Assembly: GCA_023954795.1 (NCBI GenBank)
Contig: JAGSHA010000093.1
Location: forward strand, 1 to 9,870
DNA: 9,870 nucleotides
Direction: 5' to 3'
DNA from: Oceanospirillaceae bacterium
GTDB lineage: Bacteria > Pseudomonadota > Gammaproteobacteria > Pseudomonadales > Balneatricaceae
Position 1 is the stretch's first letter, and each line of letters begins with the position of its first letter. The notes beneath the pieces were generated by a model. The model was not told the origin of the DNA and did not search any database. It saw only the letters and a program-made list of their open reading frames with translations. The position numbers and the translations under genes are program-made. Of the stretch, positions 6,770 to 9,870 are shown piece by piece.

Positions 6770-7665
6770 AGCTGAGCACTCCGTAACTCAGCGATCAGAT
6801 GATCAAACAGCTGATCAAGCGTTGAAATTCCGTCCTTTTCACTGACCGTCGAAGGCAGCGCCAGTACCGGCACTGAGACCCGTTTTGCCAGCCAGTGCGC
6901 ACTGTTATCTGACTGATACCAGTTGTGCATAATAGCCATCGGTTTCTCAGCCTTAAGCTGCTGAGTCAACGTATCCAAATGACTGAGCGTAGGCGACACA
7001 CCCGGTGCAGGCTCCAGATCGGCAACTGGTTTTATCTTTAGCCAACGCAGTAAATAGGAGAACGTCGAGTGCTGCACAACGACAGATTTTCCTGAAAGCG
7101 CTAAGGCCTGCTGCTTCCACTGCAAACGTTTCTGCTTCCAATGTTTCTGCCATACCTGAAACGTCAGTCGATACTGAGCTGCCTGCTCGGGATCAAGTTG
7201 CATCAACCGCTCACTGAAATGCCGGGCAATCGTTTGCACCCGATCAGGGTCCAGATGCAGATGTGGATTACCTTCAGCATGCACATGCCCCCGCCCCACC
7301 AGCGCTTCCTGATGTTTTTCAATGGTGCTGACCACATCTGCAGCATAAAACATACCCGGCGCGCCCTCGCGAACAGCCGGATTGGAAGCACGCTGCTGGA
7401 GAGCAGGCAACCACCCCTCCTCCAACGCAGCACCACTGCAAAACGCTATATCTGCACGCCGAAGACGTGCAATCAGGCTCGGGCGCGCCTCAATATAGTG
7501 AGGATCCTGATAAACATGGGTTGCACTGTATATATCTGCCTGCGGAGCCAACGCCCGCGCCAGCGCAGCCCATTCGGGCTCACAGGCAAAAATATTCAGC
7601 GCATTGGCAGGCTGCGCAACCAGCCAGACGCAGACGAGCCCCAGCAGTTTAGAAACTGTGCGCAT
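6766..7665 (-). CDS. Periplasmic zinc-binding protein (ZnuA/TroA family)
   Basis: This is the substrate-binding component for the adjacent permease, 299 aa with a signal peptide (hydrophobic residues 6-18, probable cleavage after PANA, near residue 22). It belongs to the ZnuA/TroA cluster, in a subgroup starting with the FACEPEWAALARAL pattern. Likely metal ligands are His56 (DPHYIEARPS), His135 or His137 (GNPHLHLDP), His199 (VVVQHSTFSYLL) and possibly Asp253. The long His-rich loop of classical ZnuA is reduced to GHVHAEGN (126-133). I chose ATG at 7663-7665 because GGGG lies 6 nt upstream; the adjacent ATG at 7668 and a TTG at 7677 are alternatives. The start overlaps the outer-membrane protein gene by 17 nt and the stop overlaps the permease by 4 nt, so the three form one transcript. 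Confidence 0.92.
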   Translation of the reverse strand: MRTVSKLLGLVCVWLVAQPANALNIFACEPEWAALARALAPQADIYSATHVYQDPHYIEARPSLIARLRRADIAFCSGAALEEGWLPALQQRASNPAVREGAPGMFYAADVVSTIEKHQEALVGRGHVHAEGNPHLHLDPDRVQTIARHFSERLMQLDPEQAAQYRLTFQVWQKHWKQKRLQWKQQALALSGKSVVVQHSTFSYLLRWLKIKPVADLEPAPGVSPTLSHLDTLTQQLKAEKPMAIMHNWYQSDNSAHWLAKRVSVPVLALPSTVSEKDGISTLDQLFDHLIAELRSAQL

Positions 7666-8794
7666 CATGGGCCCCAAAGCTGATCAGGTATTGCAGAGTG
7701 ACCGCATTGTCTTCACCTTCAATGCCCTCGGCATCCTGATGCGTGTACTGCAAACGAACAGTTTGGGTATGCGTTGGATTCCACGCGGCCATCAATGTGG
7801 TTTCACGTAGATCGGCATTTTCAAACACACCCTCTTCGTGTTCCTGTCGGGCATTCAACTCACCGTATCGCACACCCACAGACCATTCAGGTGCAAAACG
7901 ATAGACTGCTGCGGTATACCAGCCATCATGATCCCCCGCCCCCGCTTCGGGTGAAATGTCGGTTACCTTGAAGTACTCCGCTGAAACGCTGAGCTGCTGG
8001 GACTTATTGTTGCCGGAAGGTGACCATTTCCACACCGCATCCGCGATATACATGTGCTCTCCACTGAAGGCCGCACCATGGCTGTGCCCCGCATGCTCCT
8101 CTTCATGCTCGTGATCTTCTTCCTCTTCATGCTCTTCTTCATGACCGGCATGCAGATCCATGCGGTTACGCAGATAACTCAGCCCTGCCTGCCAACTCTG
8201 GGATTCATCGATGTCATCCCCCACTTTGGTGGCCAATGTCCACGCTCCCACCGAAGGGCCTGACTCAAAATTCCCCAGGTGATCGCCGGTGAATGCTGCC
8301 GCACTCAGCTGCCAATAGATATTCGTTGGCAATACCGCACGAACACCCAAGCCATCATCAAAGTAGTGATTACCTAAAAATCCACGGTAGACCAGAGGAC
8401 GCTCTACAAAATTGTCCGCATGCGAATGCTGTCCATTCAGGTAGCCTAGATCCGCCAGAAAACGACCGCCTCGTACCGAGAGTCCCGCCGGTAAACTCAA
8501 GGTTTCCAGGTAAGCTTCTTCGATATCTCCGTTGTTCTCCACATCATTCACTTCTGCGATGGCTGTCAAACGGGCGCTGAAAAGATCCGCAATCTGATGC
8601 TGAACAGATAACTCGGTGTGCCCTAAGCCCAAACCATCCTCACGCCCGCCCAGCGCCGTGTTGTCGGATTTGTAATATGCGTCCACCGTTGCACTGATAC
8701 GGGTTTGCTCGTCCGCCGCCTCAACGAGGCCAGACACACCCAACGTGGCCATCAAAGGAAACGGGAACAACAAAGGAAGAGACTTAAGCTTCAT
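7649..8794 (-). CDS. Outer-membrane beta-barrel protein with His/Glu-rich segment, zinc-operon associated
   Basis: The product is 381 aa. It has a signal peptide (MKLKSLPLLF..., probable cleavage after GLVEA, near residue 26) followed by many short amphipathic strands (for example LSVQHQI, WQLSAAAF, QQLSVSAEYF, TVRLQYT, VTLQYLISFG) and a C-terminal Phe, as in outer-membrane porins. Residues 215-239 contain 8 His, 11 Glu and 1 Asp, flanked by two HAGH motifs, and are probably an exposed loop that gathers metal ions. More His pairs occur at 123-125 (HSH) and near the end (HDAH). It is the first gene behind a Zur-type promoter (ATG at 8792-8794, AGGAG 5 nt upstream) and overlaps the zinc-binding-protein gene. 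A role in zinc passage over the outer membrane is inferred; a porin-like fold is likely. I do not recognise a named gene. Confidence 0.85.
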   Translation of the reverse strand: MKLKSLPLLFPFPLMATLGVSGLVEAADEQTRISATVDAYYKSDNTALGGREDGLGLGHTELSVQHQIADLFSARLTAIAEVNDVENNGDIEEAYLETLSLPAGLSVRGGRFLADLGYLNGQHSHADNFVERPLVYRGFLGNHYFDDGLGVRAVLPTNIYWQLSAAAFTGDHLGNFESGPSVGAWTLATKVGDDIDESQSWQAGLSYLRNRMDLHAGHEEEHEEEEDHEHEEEHAGHSHGAAFSGEHMYIADAVWKWSPSGNNKSQQLSVSAEYFKVTDISPEAGAGDHDGWYTAAVYRFAPEWSVGVRYGELNARQEHEEGVFENADLRETTLMAAWNPTHTQTVRLQYTHQDAEGIEGEDNAVTLQYLISFGAHDAHSF

Positions 8795-8869
8795 AACAAC
8801 TCCTGAAAACGTGATCGCTATCGTGGAAATAACCGACGAGGTAAGAATGGGCGCAGATATTAAATGATA

Positions 8870-8884
8870 TGTTATATTATAACA
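8870..8884. promoter_or_regulatory. Zur operator (zinc-uptake regulator box)
   Basis: The sequence holds a perfect 15-bp palindrome, TGTTATA-T-TATAACA. It equals the core of the proteobacterial Zur consensus (GAAATGTTATA-N-TATAACATTTC). It covers the -10 element of the promoter before the outer-membrane protein gene, so Zn-loaded Zur should block transcription and zinc shortage should relieve it. Confidence 0.85.
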
Positions 8885-8901
8885 ATAAAGATTTTTGACA
8901 A
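8874..8901 (-). promoter_or_regulatory. Sigma-70 promoter of the zinc-uptake operon
   Basis: On the minus strand there is TTGTCA (8896-8901), a 16-bp AT-rich spacer, then TAATAT (8874-8879). Both hexamers are near consensus. The -10 lies inside the Zur palindrome. The leader to the first ATG is about 75 nt. A 6-bp inverted repeat (AGAAAG/CTTTCT, 8901-8917) abuts the -35; its role is unknown. Confidence 0.75.
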
Positions 8902-8974
8902 GAAAGTGCCGCTTTCTGAATTCATAGCAACATCTAATAGGGTAAGAAGTGGATTAATCCTTCAAGAAAAGGAC

Positions 8975-9670
8975 TTACTCGGTTTTTTCCAATGAGCGCA
9001 AGGTGTAGAGAATATGCTCTTCCGCGACACGGCGTGCCGTATCCGCATCGCGATTCATTAACGCCTTATGGATCTGGCTGTGCTGGGCACTGATGCCGTC
9101 CGGATACCGCCCGAACTTTTTCAGCGTGCGAGACAACACACCATAAATGGCATTGAAATAGCGATTGTAGAAGATCTGACTAAAAGAAATAATCAACAGG
9201 TTGTGGCTGGATTCCGCGATCTGCATATGAAACGTCAGATCTGCTTTAGCCTTCGCCAGTGTGGTGTCTTCACTGCGGGCCTGCATGCGATGAAACTCCT
9301 CGTCCAAACGCTGCAACTGCTCATCTGTGGCACGCTGCGCGGCATAATACGCGGCCTCCCCCTCTAACGCGGCACGAGCTTCCATCACCTGACGCTGAAA
9401 TTCAAAGTTGTCCCCCACCCCTTCCAGCGTGAGCTTGAAGTGAGGTTCGAGCAAATTACAGCAGCGACTGGCTGCACCGTGGCGTGTTTCTATCAACCCC
9501 TGCTGCTCCAGCCGGGTAAACGCCTCACGCACTGTCGAACGGGAAACCTGCTGATCTACCGCTAACTGCCGCTGCGAAACCATCTTTTCCCCGGGCACAA
9601 TCTGCCCGAACAGGATTTTATCGCGTAACTGCTGCACGATTATCTGGCTGAGTCGCTGTTCGTCGGACAC
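8975..9670 (-). CDS. GntR-family transcriptional regulator, FadR subfamily (FCD domain)
   Basis: This is a 231-aa DNA-binding regulator. An N-terminal winged helix-turn-helix (about 10-70; VSQRQLAVDQQVSRSTVREA includes the recognition helix) is followed by an all-helical FCD ligand domain (about 90-228). The usual FCD metal ligands are present: Asp144 and His148 (DLTFH), His197 (SAQHSQIHKAL) and His219 (AEEHI). The stretch VMEARAALEGEAAYYAAQRAT is close to PdhR and LldR proteins, which respond to pyruvate or lactate. The wing, normally GGGTF, reads GAASRCC here, with an odd Cys pair. The start is GTG at 9668-9670, supported by GGAG 6 nt upstream. The gene diverges from a plus-strand gene across a region holding an FadR-type palindrome, so autoregulation and control of that gene are likely. 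The ligand is unknown. Confidence 0.9.
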   Translation of the reverse strand: MSDEQRLSQIIVQQLRDKILFGQIVPGEKMVSQRQLAVDQQVSRSTVREAFTRLEQQGLIETRHGAASRCCNLLEPHFKLTLEGVGDNFEFQRQVMEARAALEGEAAYYAAQRATDEQLQRLDEEFHRMQARSEDTTLAKAKADLTFHMQIAESSHNLLIISFSQIFYNRYFNAIYGVLSRTLKKFGRYPDGISAQHSQIHKALMNRDADTARRVAEEHILYTLRSLEKTE

Positions 9671-9712
9671 TGTATTCTCCGCTTTTGGCCGTTCGGCAGA
9701 CTTCCCTGATAT

Positions 9713-9740
9713 TTGGTCAGACCAGTTACTAGTGTAGCAT
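9713..9740 (+). promoter_or_regulatory. Possible promoter of the divergent plus-strand gene
   Basis: TTGGTC (9713-9718), a 16-bp spacer and TAGCAT (9735-9740) form a weak sigma-70 promoter. Its -35 lies inside the palindromic operator. The leader would be about 90 nt and includes a GGGCC/GGCCC inverted repeat (9794-9816). Confidence 0.35.
9714..9724. promoter_or_regulatory. FadR-type operator in the divergent promoter region
   Basis: The perfect palindrome TGGTC-A-GACCA fits the TnGTnnnACnA pattern bound by FadR-subfamily regulators. It lies 44 bp upstream of the regulator start and 112 bp before the plus-strand gene. It overlaps a possible plus-strand -35, so it is well placed to repress both directions. 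Confidence 0.7.
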
Positions 9741-9836
9741 TTCTTTTATTCTCGCCCTCACCTATCTTTCAGTCATTACAACGAATAATAAATGGGCCAG
9801 ACATGAGCATCGGCCCGCAATGACAAGGTGATCCGA

Positions 9837-9870
9837 ATGCCTCATGCTGAACGCCAACCCCGCGTCGGTC
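9837..9870 (+). CDS. Start of a divergent gene, cut off by window edge; possibly LldE/LutA-like
   Basis: An ATG at 9837-9839 is preceded by AAGGTG with a 6-nt spacer and opens a frame MPHAERQPRVG to the window end. Only 11 full codons are visible. The last residues resemble the start of LldE/LutA (Fe-S protein of lactate oxidation), whose family often begins with a short tail followed by K/R-V-G-L-F-V-T-C. That would suit the divergent LldR/PdhR-like regulator. With so little sequence the function is a guess; the presence of a gene start is moderately supported. Confidence 0.5.
   Translation, partial: MPHAERQPRVG

Noticed and set aside
8054..8263. Plus-strand frame with a hydrophobic Phe/Leu-rich stretch (MLLFMLVIFFLFMLFF)
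   Set aside because: This is the reverse complement of the His/Glu-rich GA-repeat-like segment of the outer-membrane protein gene; the hydrophobic look is an artefact of that composition.
8901..8917. Inverted repeat AGAAAG/CTTTCT considered as terminator of the GntR regulator gene
   Set aside because: Only 6 bp, no T tract of useful length after it on the minus strand, and it abuts the -35 of the zinc promoter.
1..9870. CRISPR arrays, insertion sequences, tRNA or rRNA genes, prophage genes
   Set aside because: No direct-repeat arrays, transposase frames, terminal inverted repeats or cloverleaf-like genes were seen; the only tRNA-like element is the thrS leader hairpin.

Overview
The window looks like a chromosomal segment of a marine-type gammaproteobacterium (Oceanospirillales/Pseudomonas-like). 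The evidence is the gene order thrS-infC-rpmI-rplT-pheS-pheT, the protein lengths (PheS 327 aa, L20 118 aa, IF3 180 aa) and ThrRS motifs such as MNCPCHVQVF. The species was not identified. Almost everything is read from the minus strand, so the biological order runs from high to low coordinates.

Positions 1-5816 hold a translation operon: thrS (ThrRS), infC (IF3), rpmI (L35), rplT (L20), pheS and the first 463 codons of pheT, which runs off the left edge. Several control devices are visible. The thrS leader has a hairpin whose 7-nt loop reads like a tRNA-Thr anticodon loop with CGU about 30 nt before the start codon, as expected for a ThrRS autoregulatory operator. infC appears to start at a rare AUC codon behind a strong ribosome binding site, as expected for IF3 self-control. 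A GNRA-capped hairpin lies between infC and rpmI. A strong intrinsic terminator lies between rplT and pheS, with no Phe-rich pheM-like leader peptide visible.

Positions 5996-8901 hold a compact zinc-uptake operon: an outer-membrane beta-barrel protein with a His/Glu-rich segment, a ZnuA/TroA-type periplasmic zinc-binding protein, and a ZnuB-type permease. The genes overlap end to start. The promoter has a perfect 15-bp Zur-type palindrome over its -10 element. No ATPase gene (ZnuC) is present in the window, so the permease must borrow one, or use one encoded elsewhere. No convincing minus-strand terminator separates this operon from thrS; the only hairpin there has its T tract on the plus strand.

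Positions 8975-9870 hold a FadR-subfamily GntR regulator on the minus strand and a divergent intergenic region with a perfect TGGTC-A-GACCA operator. At the right edge are the first 11 codons of a plus-strand gene. That start resembles LldE/LutA of lactate utilisation, which would fit an LldR-like regulator, but too little is visible to be sure.
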